Part shown: positions 32,466-41,848 of the stretch, piece after piece
Layout: each line of letters starts with the position of its first letter
Position numbering within the stretch: the stretch's first letter is position 1
NCBI GenBank assembly: GCA_965278945.1
Contig: OZ257128.1
Span: forward strand, 3,348,001 to 3,412,000
Direction of reading: 5' to 3'
From: UBA10649 sp965278945
GTDB lineage: Bacteria; Actinomycetota; Actinomycetes; S36-B12
Length of the DNA: 64,000 bases
Notes under the pieces: generated by a model
Database searches by the model: none
What the model was told of the DNA's origin: nothing
What the model saw: the letters and a program-made list of their open reading frames with translations, nothing else
Made by a program: the position numbers and the translations under genes

Positions 32466-32509
32466 GCTCGTAATGCGTAGGTCCGGGGTTCAAATCCCCG
32501 AGGCGGCTC
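32466..32509 (+). repeat. att copy 1: 3' half of tRNA-Thr(CGU)
   Basis: 44 bp identical to 49636-49679. It contains the anticodon loop CTCGTAA (anticodon CGU), variable loop, T arm CGGGG-TTCAAAT-CCCCG and acceptor AGGCGGCT. This copy is followed by CCA across the repeat edge. No 5' half of a tRNA lies upstream, so it is an attachment-site remnant, not a gene. The rest of 32,293-32,672 shows nothing else. Confidence 0.9.
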
Positions 32510-32672
32510 CACGCAAAACTCGCCCCGACCAGGGGATACGCCAGACGTCATCCATGCAATTCGCTGCTCGGCATCCTCCGCACCCCCGCCGCACCCCCGG
32601 CCGCTCATCGACCAAGTGGCTGGCGGCGCGCTGCGCGTGGAGGACCCGGTCTGACGGGTAAAGGGGCGTAGG

Positions 32673-35600
32673 TTGCCCTTTGTGTCTGACGGTATTGCGA
32701 AGTTATGTGAACGCTTCCTGGATCGCATCGATGAGTACACGCATCCTCAATACAGTGAAGCCCAAGTCCGCATCGATTTCCTAAATCCCATGTTTGAGCT
32801 TCTCGGTTGGGACGTGACCAATCGATCAGGCCTCAGCGTGGCGCATCGTGAGGTCGTGACGGAGCCCCGCCAGCGAGGTAGCGATGGGGCCATCGAGTTT
32901 CCGGACTACCTCTTTCGGCTCGAAGGCCGCCCGATGTTTCCAGTTGAGGCGAAGAAGCCCTCCGTGAAGCTTCTAACCGATCCAGTACCGGCTTTGCAGC
33001 TTCGTAGGTACGCGTGGAACTCACGTGAGATGGGAATTGGCATTCTCACGGACTTTCAAGAGTTCGCTGTTTACGACACCCGTATTGCGCCGCAACCTGG
33101 TGACTCCGCCTCGAAGATGCGAGTGCTCTTCTATACGGTTGATCAGTACGTCGATGCGTGGCCAGAGATTGAGGCGTTGTTCTCGCGCGATGCGGTCGCT
33201 GAGGGCGCTTTGGACGAATACGTGCGCTCGTTGACCGCTCAGCGCGGTAAGCAGCGTGTCGACCAAGCATTCCTTCTTGAGTTGGATCGATGGCGTCATT
33301 CGCTTGCGCAAGGCCTGTCGAAAAGCAACAACCTTGACCGTGCCGACTTGAACTATGCGGTGCAGCTGACGATAGACCGCATCGTGTTTCTGCGAATCTG
33401 TGAAGACCGGGGCATCGAGCCGTACGGAGACCTCCTGGCTGAAGTTCAGCGGCCGGGCATCTATTCGCGACTGGTGGATCGGTTTGCCAGGGCGGACGAG
33501 AAATTCAACAGCGGACTGTTCCATTTCACGCCGGAGAAGGGTCGAGATTCGGCGGACGCGCTGACGCCCACCTTGGTCATTCCGGACGAGGACCTGCGCG
33601 GCTTCATCGAACGCCTGTATTGGCCGGATGGCCCGTACAACTTCGCAGTACTACCCGCTGACGTCCTTGGTCACGTCTACGAGCAATTTCTGGGCAGCGT
33701 CATTACTGTCGACTCCGACCACAACGCAACGGTGGTCGAGAAGCCTGAGGTGCGAAAGGCCGGTGGCGTGTTTTACACGCCGACCACGGTGGTTCAACAC
33801 ATCGTCGAGTCCACTCTCGGTTCGAAGCTCGCCGGACTGTCAGTTACGTCCTCTGTTGCGCAGGGTTTGACGGTTTGTGACCCGGCGTGTGGGTCAGGCA
33901 GCTTCTTATTGGAGGTTTACGAGTACCTACTTCGGTGGTATCTGGATCAGTACCTCTTGGATCCCAACAAGTGGAGCAAGACGCGCCCGAAGCGACTCCA
34001 ACGAGATGTCCGCGGGGACTGGCGTCTGACGATCGACGAGCGGAAGCGCATCCTCGTTCAGCATGTTTTCGGCGTTGACATCGACTCTCAAGCGGTCGAG
34101 GTGACAAAGCTGGCGCTGCTACTCAAAGTTCTCGAAGGGGAGGACCAGGCCAGTCTCCACGCGCAGACCGAGCTCTTTCACGAGCGGGTACTCCCAGACC
34201 TTGACGCCAACATTAAGTGCGGAAATTCGCTGGTGGGCACTGCGTTTCACGCCGATGGCGCTCGACAGCTCGACATCACAGCCGAAGAGGAGGATGTAAA
34301 TGCCTTCGACTGGCCCGTCGAGTTCGATGCGATCGCCCGACGTGCTGGTTTCGATGTCATTGTCGGTAACCCCCCGTGGTTGATGGCTGGCTACTACGTC
34401 GACAACATCGTCCCCTACCTAAAGAGCAACTTCTCTACCGCCAGCGGCAAGTTTGATCTGTATTACGTGTTCTTGGAGCAGTCTTTGCGATTGCTCGCAC
34501 CTGATGGCGAGATCGGAATGATCGTCCCTAATAAGTTCTTCCACACCACTGCCGCGCGAGCGCTCCGCACGCTCCTGGCGACCGAATGCCGCATCGAATC
34601 CATCGCCGACTTCGGCATAGTCCGAGTGTTCGAAGGTGCCACCAACTACTCATGCGTCTTGCGTCTGTCACGTCGAACACCGTCGTCGACCATCGCGTTC
34701 ACAGAGGTGGGCGCGGACCTTCGCGCTGTTCGAGAGTTCAAGGTCGACAGGTCGGTGATCGACCGCAAGACCTGGGTGTTCCAGGACGCGGACGCTACAA
34801 ATGCCTTCGAACAGATGACAGCGAGCGGAGTTACTCTTGAATCGCTGGTGTCGCGCTTCGGGACAGGTGTTCAATCGGGGTCAGATACGGTGCTGACTTT
34901 TACCGCTGAGCGCGCGCAAGAACTCGGTCTCGAATCCGCGCTCTTGCGTCCAATCTTCCGAGGACGAGACGTACGAGCCTACCGACTCAACGGCGAGCCG
35001 AAGCTGCTGCTGTTCCCCTATGTGGATACGGAAGGCGGCTACAGGCTGCTATCGGAACGCGAGATGAAGATGTACCCAAACGCCTGGTCGTACCTCTCCA
35101 GCAACCGAAAGAAGCTCGCGGATCGCGTGTGGTTCGCGAAGTCCGCCCAAGAACTAAGCGGGGCGTGGTACGGCCTCATGTACGTCGAGCACCGCAGTAC
35201 TGTCGCCGCTCCGCACCTCCTGACGCCCGCGCTCAGCAGCGGCAGCAACTTCGCGCTCGGCGACGGCTCCCTATGGTCGACAGGGACAGCTGGGGTGACC
35301 GCGCTGGTGCTCCGTGAGTCACCGCCGTGGTCCCTCGATGCGCTCTTGGGCATACTGAATTCGAAGCCCCTCAGCGTGTTTGCAGATGCGCACAGTCCCA
35401 TCTATCAAGGAGGCGCACACAAATACAGCGCGCCCTACCTGAAGGAACTCCGAGTTCCAACGCAGAAATCCGGAGTCGACGGAGACCGGCAGCGGTCCGA
35501 CTTAACGCAGCTCGTAGCTGACGTCATGGACGGGACCGAGCATTTGCGTTCGAACCCGACCGGCCTGGCCCGGACGCGCCTTGAGCGAAGAGTTGCGGGA

Positions 35601-35681
35601 AGCAGGCATGCGATAGACGAGATCGTGATGGATGCCTTCGGGCTTGACGGCTCGGCGCGCGCTTGGTTCGAGTCGCGGTAG
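32673..35681 (+). CDS. Type IIG (Eco57I/MmeI-like) restriction-modification protein
   Basis: 1002 residues. The N-terminal nuclease domain has DYLFRLEGRPMFPVEAKKP, a PD-(D/E)xK core (Asp, then Glu-x-Lys). Residues ~365-570 are an N6-adenine methyltransferase: KAGGVFYTP, CDPACGSGSFLLEVYEY (SAM motif) and VIVGNPPWL (catalytic NPPW). The C-terminal ~400 residues are a TaqI-like target-recognition domain. One chain therefore cuts and methylates DNA. TTG at 32673 is the longest start; GTG 32682 follows and fits AAAGGGG upstream equally well. It lies just inside att copy 1 and begins the cargo of the second element. Confidence 0.87.
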   Translation: MPFVSDGIAKLCERFLDRIDEYTHPQYSEAQVRIDFLNPMFELLGWDVTNRSGLSVAHREVVTEPRQRGSDGAIEFPDYLFRLEGRPMFPVEAKKPSVKLLTDPVPALQLRRYAWNSREMGIGILTDFQEFAVYDTRIAPQPGDSASKMRVLFYTVDQYVDAWPEIEALFSRDAVAEGALDEYVRSLTAQRGKQRVDQAFLLELDRWRHSLAQGLSKSNNLDRADLNYAVQLTIDRIVFLRICEDRGIEPYGDLLAEVQRPGIYSRLVDRFARADEKFNSGLFHFTPEKGRDSADALTPTLVIPDEDLRGFIERLYWPDGPYNFAVLPADVLGHVYEQFLGSVITVDSDHNATVVEKPEVRKAGGVFYTPTTVVQHIVESTLGSKLAGLSVTSSVAQGLTVCDPACGSGSFLLEVYEYLLRWYLDQYLLDPNKWSKTRPKRLQRDVRGDWRLTIDERKRILVQHVFGVDIDSQAVEVTKLALLLKVLEGEDQASLHAQTELFHERVLPDLDANIKCGNSLVGTAFHADGARQLDITAEEEDVNAFDWPVEFDAIARRAGFDVIVGNPPWLMAGYYVDNIVPYLKSNFSTASGKFDLYYVFLEQSLRLLAPDGEIGMIVPNKFFHTTAARALRTLLATECRIESIADFGIVRVFEGATNYSCVLRLSRRTPSSTIAFTEVGADLRAVREFKVDRSVIDRKTWVFQDADATNAFEQMTASGVTLESLVSRFGTGVQSGSDTVLTFTAERAQELGLESALLRPIFRGRDVRAYRLNGEPKLLLFPYVDTEGGYRLLSEREMKMYPNAWSYLSSNRKKLADRVWFAKSAQELSGAWYGLMYVEHRSTVAAPHLLTPALSSGSNFALGDGSLWSTGTAGVTALVLRESPPWSLDALLGILNSKPLSVFADAHSPIYQGGAHKYSAPYLKELRVPTQKSGVDGDRQRSDLTQLVADVMDGTEHLRSNPTGLARTRLERRVAGSRHAIDEIVMDAFGLDGSARAWFESR

Positions 35682-35728
35682 GTGTCATCTTGTACGGGAC
35701 GATGATTTGATCACCGTAGACTTCCGTA

Positions 35729-37624
35729 ATGGAATTGACGAGCGAGCAACTCGCAATCCTCGCGCATCCGCCTAACCAGCACGGCCGAATATTGGCCGGA
35801 CCGGGAACGGGAAAGAGCTTCACAAGCGTGGCGTACTTGGAGGCTGTTGCCAAAGCACGACCAGACCTTCGCCTGGGATACATCACCTTTACCAGAGCTG
35901 CTACCGCGGAGTTTGCCAAGAAGATGGGTGACTCCGACCTGCTCGCCCTCAGCGGGCGCCCGCCGAAGACGATGCATGGTTTCGCTCTCGGCCTACTAAT
36001 GAAGTACCACTCGAATCGGCTGCCGTACCCGTTGCGTATTCCAGACTCGTGGGAGGTTGAGCAACTCATTCGACCCGACCTCGCCAACATGCTGACTGCC
36101 AAGGGCTTCAGCGACGTTTCGACGAGGCTGGTGAAGAAGCTTGAAGACGAACTTGCGGCCAAATTTCAGTCACTCGATGGCGCCAAGCTGCCACTCGCGG
36201 AAGACCAGCCAGACTTAGTTAATGCCTATATCGGTCTTTGGCATCGCCATCGGGCGGAGTACGGCTACACGCTTCTTGGCGAACTGCCTTTCCAGGCCGG
36301 CGGTGTTCTCCAAGATCGCGACGATATTGAAATTGATCTGGACCTTTTAATTGTGGACGAATACCAGGACCTCAATAGCGCCGATCAGCGAGTCCTCAGC
36401 GAGATCGCGGGGCGTGGTGTCTCGATTGTTGCGATTGGCGATGATGATCAATCGATCTACAGCTGGAGGAACGCCGCTCCTGTTGGAATTCGGACCTTTC
36501 TCTCGACGTTCTCGACCATCTTCGATTACCCGCTCACTCAATCGCAGAGGTGCGGCGCCCCACTTCTCGATGCCGCATGCGACCTGATCGAACAGGACAC
36601 GGGTAGGCCGCGTAAGCCGCGTCTGAGCGCCTCATCGAACGCGCCAGCCACCGAATTGCGCTATCTGCGATTCAGCGACAATGCGGCAGAAGCGCATGGT
36701 GTCGCAGCGATAGTTGCGGACCGACTTGCGTCTGGAGCACGCGCTGAAGACATCGTTGTACTAGTTCGTTCGAGCGTCGCCGCATGGGCCTCAGAAGTCC
36801 GACCAGCCTTCGATAGTTTGGAGATTTCGCTTTGCCAGCCGGTGAATCTTCGGGAGCTACTGGGAGATCCGGGTGTCCGCTGTTCGTTGGCACTCGGTCG
36901 CCTTCTTCTCGATAGTCGGGATTCGCTGGCGTGGCGATCGCTGCTTCATATGACAGCAGGGATCGGGGCGCGAGCGGTTGAGCAGATTTCTTCGGTCTCT
37001 CCACAGGGGACGTTCGGCGATCGGCTGGTGTCGGCTAAGACTTCAGGCTTCGCTGGTCTGCCGCGCATGGGCAAGGTCCTTGAGCTGACTGATTGGGTCG
37101 CGAACGTCGCCTTAGTCCACGACGCGCTTGACGGGATTCCAGACGGCGGATGGGCCGTTTGGTTAGCCGACACAGTCGGTAGGGAACGGTTCGGAGACTC
37201 GGCTCTCAACGAGTTTCTGGGGACTGGCGAGACGTTGGGGTCCGAGTGTTCGCTAGCTGAGTTCCTAAACGACTTCGAGCGAACGACCGAAGACGTCGCG
37301 ACGGGTGCCGTCGCGGGTGTGCGGATCATGACTATCGGCAAGTCAAAAGGCCTCACAGTCGATACAGCCATCATCATGGGGATCGAGGGTGACAATGTTC
37401 CGGCTCCGAGAGGCCTGCCCGATGAAGAACTACGTCTCCTCTATGTGGCATTGACTCGCGCAACACAGAAGACCGTCGTCACCTATGCGAGACGTCGGAA
37501 GGGGCCGACCGCACGAGTGGGCAACCCGCGGGTGTGGGTCCAGCGTGAACAATCGCGGTTCATGCGCGACCTCCCGAGCGTGGTTCTTGAGCAAGGCGAA
37601 ACCTACGTCGCTTCTCTTGACTAG
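35729..37624 (+). CDS. UvrD/PcrA-like superfamily I helicase
   Basis: 631 residues. SF1A motifs in order: Q motif and Walker A (LTSEQLAILAHPPNQHGRIL, GPGTGKSF), LRLGYITFTRAATAEF (Ia), LLIVDEYQDLNSADQRVL (II), VAIGDDDQSIYSWR (III), and LLYVALTRATQKTVV (VI). It moves 3'-5' on single-stranded DNA in related enzymes. It starts 48 bp after the type IIG gene, which suggests joint action, though type IIG enzymes do not normally need a helicase. At 631 residues the 2B subdomain is small compared with UvrD (720). No nuclease domain is attached. Confidence 0.85.
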   Translation: MELTSEQLAILAHPPNQHGRILAGPGTGKSFTSVAYLEAVAKARPDLRLGYITFTRAATAEFAKKMGDSDLLALSGRPPKTMHGFALGLLMKYHSNRLPYPLRIPDSWEVEQLIRPDLANMLTAKGFSDVSTRLVKKLEDELAAKFQSLDGAKLPLAEDQPDLVNAYIGLWHRHRAEYGYTLLGELPFQAGGVLQDRDDIEIDLDLLIVDEYQDLNSADQRVLSEIAGRGVSIVAIGDDDQSIYSWRNAAPVGIRTFLSTFSTIFDYPLTQSQRCGAPLLDAACDLIEQDTGRPRKPRLSASSNAPATELRYLRFSDNAAEAHGVAAIVADRLASGARAEDIVVLVRSSVAAWASEVRPAFDSLEISLCQPVNLRELLGDPGVRCSLALGRLLLDSRDSLAWRSLLHMTAGIGARAVEQISSVSPQGTFGDRLVSAKTSGFAGLPRMGKVLELTDWVANVALVHDALDGIPDGGWAVWLADTVGRERFGDSALNEFLGTGETLGSECSLAEFLNDFERTTEDVATGAVAGVRIMTIGKSKGLTVDTAIIMGIEGDNVPAPRGLPDEELRLLYVALTRATQKTVVTYARRRKGPTARVGNPRVWVQREQSRFMRDLPSVVLEQGETYVASLD

Positions 37625-37752
37625 AAGCATTTGGCCGAGGACCCGGCGATGGATTGCCAGCACCTAGTCGGGCTTCCTTGGAAGTCGGGCGGCACTTGGC
37701 GAGTCACTCCTTGCGCCGAGGCGTGTCCCCATCGAGCGACACGTTATGTGAC

Positions 37753-38400
37753 ATGAGCTTGAAAATGATTCAAGCAAATGTCACACTACTGCCCATGGAA
37801 CTTCTTCACAGCCTGGCGGACGAGCTCCGCGAAACGTTTAGTGATCGTGGGCATGCCATTGAGAAGGCTGTGAGCGCCGACCGGGCCTTCCGGCGCACTC
37901 GCCGTTCCCAGTCATCGCTCGTGCGCGATCTTGTGCTTGACGGAGTGGAATCGGCGGCGACCAAGATCGGCCTCGGATGTATTCCGGTGGTCGGAGGGAG
38001 CCGTGATATCCAGGCATTCATCGGCAACGCCGACTGCCGCTTCCGCGTGCTTAAGGCGCGTGTGCACCCTGACACGGGTGAGTACGAGATCGTCGCGAGC
38101 AGCGACGCGATCATGACTATCACCGACGCAGAACCTGATGCCTTGTACCCCACGGAACGTTGGGTGCTCGGCTACACCGTCGATACGGACGGCATCCTGG
38201 TCCAGGTCTTCGCGGCCAAGGTGAACGGACTGTCCCACGACGCTGTTCCTCGCTTGCTCCTCGGTCCAGTCACCGAACTTGGCACGGCGTGGATGTCACC
38301 GACTCCCGGTGGCGGTTTCCATCCGCTAGACGAAGACAACCTCGAAGGAATGGATGAGTCGGAGGAAGGCGAGAGCGGGGGCATGGCCGCCGAAGGATGA
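37753..38400 (+). CDS. Unknown protein paired with the XRE/ImmA gene
   Basis: 215 residues. Starts MSLKMIQANVTLLP and has an alpha helix with many Arg residues (DRAFRRTRRSQSSLVRDL), then a beta-rich domain (DCRFRVLKARVHPDTGEYEIVASSDAIMTITD, WVLGYTVDTDGILVQVFAAKV) and an acidic tail (EDNLEGMDESEEGESGG). No family is recognised. Similar-sized partners often precede XRE/ImmA genes, where they may be protease substrates; that is inference. ATG 37753 is the best start by composition; a longer frame to 37654 exists. Confidence 0.55.
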   Translation: MSLKMIQANVTLLPMELLHSLADELRETFSDRGHAIEKAVSADRAFRRTRRSQSSLVRDLVLDGVESAATKIGLGCIPVVGGSRDIQAFIGNADCRFRVLKARVHPDTGEYEIVASSDAIMTITDAEPDALYPTERWVLGYTVDTDGILVQVFAAKVNGLSHDAVPRLLLGPVTELGTAWMSPTPGGGFHPLDEDNLEGMDESEEGESGGMAAEG

Positions 38401-38489
38401 TCTCGTCTCGGGCGTTGGCGCAGCGCTAGTGAAGGTGCGGCGTCTTCGACTCTCACCTCTTTCTGGAACCCTCGACGAGGATGGATTGA

Positions 38490-39665
38490 TTGATCTTGAG
38501 TAGAACTCTCGACACTGAGCGCGTGCAGCGCCTGCGTAGTGCACGCGGGTTAACGCAGTCTGACTTGGCAACGGCCTTGGATGTGCCGCCCGGAACTGTT
38601 GCACGACTCGAAAGCGGCCGTCTGGAAGCAGACGACACGACCCGTGACACGATCGCGAGGCTCCTCGCGTGTTCGCCTGAGGTACTCAGTAGATCGACGC
38701 CGGATGCTCTATACACGCGACCGTGGCTTCGGGCCTACGCGGATGCGCCCAAGAAGACAGTTGACCAGTACATGTCTGACACGTTGATCGTGGTTGAGAT
38801 GATCGACACCCTCAAGCTGCGGCGGATGCCAGATCGTCTTTCGACCTTTGACGGAGACCCGAGCAGCGACAGCGACATCGATGAATTCGCGGCCCACATC
38901 CGCTTTGCCACGGACACCAACTCCGACTCAGGGGTGCCAAACGTGACGCGCGCGGTAGAACGCCTCGGCTGTGTCGTGCTTCCGATGGACAATGAGTTGG
39001 GCAAACACCTGGGAATGTCAACCCGTGTCGACGAGATCCCGATCATCCGGGTGAGCCGCTCGAATGCCAAGGTTCCAGGAGATCGCCAACGCTTCACGGT
39101 TGCCCACGAACTTGGCCACCTCCTGCTCCATACAGATTGCCCGCCGCCCGAGTCGTCTGAACGCGCAAAGGTCATCGAGAGGCAAGCTCATCGCTTCGCC
39201 GGGGCGTTCCTCCTCCCGGGGGACCCATTCCTAGACGATCTCAATGGTGTAAGTGGCGGCCGTGTGACGTTGTCGACTTTGGCTACCCTTAAGGAGCGCT
39301 GGGGCGTATCGATCAAGGCGATGGTGGTGAGGCTTCAGCAGCTGGGTCGTGTTGACACGGATCACGCTCGTAGCCTCTATAAGCAGATATCAGCCCGCGG
39401 TTGGACTACAGGCGAGCCGGTCTACGTCGGAAACGAGCGAGCTGTTTGGCTTCGCAAGGCACTGCTCCAGCGCTTTCCGGGTGATGAATCGTTCTCGCAG
39501 GCCGCCGGACTATCTGGCCTTCAGTCATCTTGGTTTGAGCGATGGACCATGTGGGAGGAGTCATCAGCACCGGACGCAACGGTCTTCAACTTGGACGCTC
39601 GTCGCGTGAGTAGGCAAGGTCGCAACGACAAAGCCGGAATGATTCTTCCCTTAGCGCCTAGGTAG
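38490..39665 (+). CDS. XRE + ImmA/IrrE metallopeptidase
   Basis: 391 residues. Residues ~8-70 are an XRE HTH (RSARGLTQSDLATALDVPPGTVARLESGRL). Residues ~180-260 contain RFTVAHELGHLLLH, the HExxH zinc motif of the ImmA/IrrE (Peptidase_M78) family, with downstream QAHRFAGAFLLP. Members cleave repressors on a stress signal and control mobile elements. Start is a TTG at 38490, with GAGGA upstream, so it may be weakly translated. It faces the integrase gene convergently, with an 83-bp gap that shows no hairpin. Confidence 0.85.
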   Translation: MILSRTLDTERVQRLRSARGLTQSDLATALDVPPGTVARLESGRLEADDTTRDTIARLLACSPEVLSRSTPDALYTRPWLRAYADAPKKTVDQYMSDTLIVVEMIDTLKLRRMPDRLSTFDGDPSSDSDIDEFAAHIRFATDTNSDSGVPNVTRAVERLGCVVLPMDNELGKHLGMSTRVDEIPIIRVSRSNAKVPGDRQRFTVAHELGHLLLHTDCPPPESSERAKVIERQAHRFAGAFLLPGDPFLDDLNGVSGGRVTLSTLATLKERWGVSIKAMVVRLQQLGRVDTDHARSLYKQISARGWTTGEPVYVGNERAVWLRKALLQRFPGDESFSQAAGLSGLQSSWFERWTMWEESSAPDATVFNLDARRVSRQGRNDKAGMILPLAPR

Positions 39666-39748
39666 AGGAGCCCTATCTCGTTCGCCAAACTCACTTGGCC
39701 GTCGGAGTACCTACGTACAACGCGCATCCGTGTGGTCGGAGACCACTT

Positions 39749-41020
39749 TCATCGACGGCTAGGCACTGTGGCCCGTTCGATTTCCGACCTTTCGCGAAGA
39801 CCTTCGGTACGTTCTGCGAGCCATTCACCGAATTCGAGCACAGCGTGGTCGAACTCTTCGCGAAGGAGTCCGCCGTAGATCATGTCGGTGGTCGATACGG
39901 AAGCATGGCCGAGTTGTCGGCTCACCATCGCGAGAGGCATGCCACTGCTAAGCATGAGTGAGGCGGCTGTGTGGCGCATGTCGTGAATTCGCAGCGGGTC
40001 GACGTTCGCCATCTTGATTGCGCGGGCCCAGATCCGACGCGAGAAGGCTAGAGCGTCGAACCGCTTGCGTGGGTCGAACGGCCGGGCTTCGGGTATCGGC
40101 TCACATCGAGCGTGCTTGCTGCGCACCAGTGTTGCTGGCTGAAGCCAGTCGTTCATGTATTGACCACCGCTGACCCGGCCTATGAAGAGCGGGGCGTCCG
40201 GCTCACCTAGACGGGGATGCGCAGCGAGGTAGGTCGATAGGTCTGGGACGACGCTCGGCAGCAGCGTCACGGTTCTGTTGCTTCGGGAGGACTTGGGCGT
40301 CGACTCCCCGTAGCGGGGGTCCCAGGTACGACGAATGTCGAGCTTTCCTCGGGTACCGAGGATGTGAATGTCCTCCATGTTGAGGCCTGCGAGCTCTCCG
40401 ATCCTCATCCCCGTTGTACCTAGCAGCCGAACGATCAGTCCATATACGGGATGGAAGAACTCCGCGGCTTCTATGAGTCGAGCGAACTCCTCTGGCGTCA
40501 AGTAGCGTGCCTCGAACTCAGCCACACCAGCAGAGTTGTTATCCGGTAGCGCGACCTCGGTCGCAGGGTTGTCATGGATGTAGCGGCGACGAACTGCGAA
40601 ACTCAAGATTGATCGCAGAAGGCCGTAGGCCTTTTCGATCGTCGTCGGACGCAGCCGGGCCGCAGACAGCGCATGGACAACGCGGGAACAATCCGAAACG
40701 GATATGGACGCGATCTGCCGCTTGCCTAGATTCGGAAGGATTCGTGAGTTCAGCACTCGACGGTGCTCTGCAATTGTTCGAGGCTTGCAGCGCTGCCGAG
40801 TTGCGAGGTACTCCTCGGCTACCTCTGCGAGCGTGAGTTTCCCCTTGCGATCATCGTGGTATCCGCGATCCTTTAGCTCCTTCTCGACGTCGATCTTGAA
40901 CGCGACGGCATCTCCCTTGGCACGGAAGGTGCGCTCACGGTAGACGCCATCTGGGTCTCGCCATTTCACTCGATACGACCGGACTCCGGATTTCTGCTGG
41001 CGCACTGCGATATGTGCCAT
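39749..41020 (-). CDS. Tyrosine integrase of the second element
   Basis: 423 residues. The N-terminal AP2-like arm-binding domain (SYRVKWRDPDGVYRERTFRAK) precedes a SAM-like core-binding domain (LTLAEVAEEYLA). Catalytic residues are in TTGMRIGELAGL (Arg), RIHDMRHTAAS (HxxR), LGHASVSTTDMIYGG (His and Tyr). It is the likely enzyme for the tRNA-Thr att repeats at 32466 and 49636. It is not next to either repeat but 7-9 kb from both. The ATG at 41020 follows the recombinase stop by one base (TGAGATG). Confidence 0.9.
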   Translation of the reverse strand: MAHIAVRQQKSGVRSYRVKWRDPDGVYRERTFRAKGDAVAFKIDVEKELKDRGYHDDRKGKLTLAEVAEEYLATRQRCKPRTIAEHRRVLNSRILPNLGKRQIASISVSDCSRVVHALSAARLRPTTIEKAYGLLRSILSFAVRRRYIHDNPATEVALPDNNSAGVAEFEARYLTPEEFARLIEAAEFFHPVYGLIVRLLGTTGMRIGELAGLNMEDIHILGTRGKLDIRRTWDPRYGESTPKSSRSNRTVTLLPSVVPDLSTYLAAHPRLGEPDAPLFIGRVSGGQYMNDWLQPATLVRSKHARCEPIPEARPFDPRKRFDALAFSRRIWARAIKMANVDPLRIHDMRHTAASLMLSSGMPLAMVSRQLGHASVSTTDMIYGGLLREEFDHAVLEFGEWLAERTEGLRERSEIERATVPSRR

Positions 41021-41021
41021 C

Positions 41022-41666
41022 TCATACCGCCCTAAGGGTGGAATGCGCATGTTGTAGTCGGCGCACTGTGCTTGCGTGCCAATGCGGCGCACCACCCGGC
41101 GTTGGGATACCGCACTCATCAAGTTGGCGCGCGATCGCCAGGAATGAGGAGCCTTGCGCTCGGGCGGCAACGATGCGATCCACCACGTCGTCCGAGGCCT
41201 GGCGTGTGCGCCCGAATGAGCGGCCCTGTCTCTTGGCCTCAGCCATAGCCACGGATGTTCGATGTCCGATTACTTCAGACTCCCACTGCGCGATCGACAT
41301 AAGAATGTGAGCTACTAGGCGGCCATTGATCGTTGTCATGTCGAGACTCATGTCGAGCGCGACGATCGACCAGGTTTGTTTGCTTGCGAGATTGACGAAC
41401 CCAGCGAAGTGCTGGACCGATCGCGACAGCCGGTCGAGTTTGGCGACGACAAGTGCCTCGGCCTCGCGCCGCCGAAGGGCTCCTAGTGCTATTTGAAGTC
41501 CTGGGCGGTCGTCCCGGCGAGCGGTGAACCCCTCGTCCTCGACCCACGTAACCGACCATGCGCGCCGCTCGGCCTCTGCTTCAATCGCTGCTCGTTGCGC
41601 AGCGAGCCCGTACCCATCGATCGCCTGTTCTCGGGTACTGACCCGGGTATAGCCGATGACTCTCAC
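41022..41666 (-). CDS. Small serine recombinase (resolvase/invertase)
   Basis: 214 residues. It starts VRVIGYTRVSTREQ, with the Ser nucleophile in TRVST. ALVVAKLDRLSRS carries the Arg/Asp/Arg motif, and the end (DRIVAARAQGSSFLAIARQLDECGIPTPGG) is a resolvase-type HTH. The length fits the small resolvase/invertase group. The GTG at 41666 overlaps the stop of the 56-residue upstream gene (GTGA). It may resolve dimers or invert a segment; no inversion site was recognised. The long in-frame extension upstream is rejected. Confidence 0.88.
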   Translation of the reverse strand: MRVIGYTRVSTREQAIDGYGLAAQRAAIEAEAERRAWSVTWVEDEGFTARRDDRPGLQIALGALRRREAEALVVAKLDRLSRSVQHFAGFVNLASKQTWSIVALDMSLDMTTINGRLVAHILMSIAQWESEVIGHRTSVAMAEAKRQGRSFGRTRQASDDVVDRIVAARAQGSSFLAIARQLDECGIPTPGGAPHWHASTVRRLQHAHSTLRAV

Positions 41667-41833
41667 GCGATAACCGCGGCAAACCACCCGGCAAGTTCGT
41701 GAACTGCGTCCCGGTCTAGGTACGCCGCATGGCCATCGACGTAGACGGCGACGCCGCCCTCTGCCATGGCGAGCGTTCTTAGGTCCGCAGATGGTTCGCG
41801 GATCGTTAGATGGTCCTTCGTAGAGACGATCAT
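41663..41833 (-). CDS. 56-residue protein coupled to the serine recombinase
   Basis: It begins MIVSTKDHLTIREPSADLRT and ends AVHELAGWFAAVIA. The ribosome site AGGAGGAG is 6 nt upstream of the ATG at 41833 and is among the best in the window. Its TGA overlaps the recombinase GTG. Composition fits coding sequence. Role unknown; it may be a small regulator of the recombination module. Confidence 0.6.
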   Translation of the reverse strand: MIVSTKDHLTIREPSADLRTLAMAEGGVAVYVDGHAAYLDRDAVHELAGWFAAVIA

Positions 41834-41848
41834 TGCTCCTCCTAGCGT

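Noticed and set aside
32390..32512. Possible intact tRNA-Thr at the first att copy
   Set aside because: No 5' acceptor strand (GCCGCCT) or D arm is found in the preceding 80 bp; only the 3' half is present. The same is true at 49636.
35729..37624. Gabija (OLD nuclease plus UvrD helicase)
   Set aside because: The neighbouring gene is a type IIG enzyme, not an OLD/TOPRIM nuclease, and the Rad50-like gene at 30523 lacks a nuclease domain and lies across the att site.
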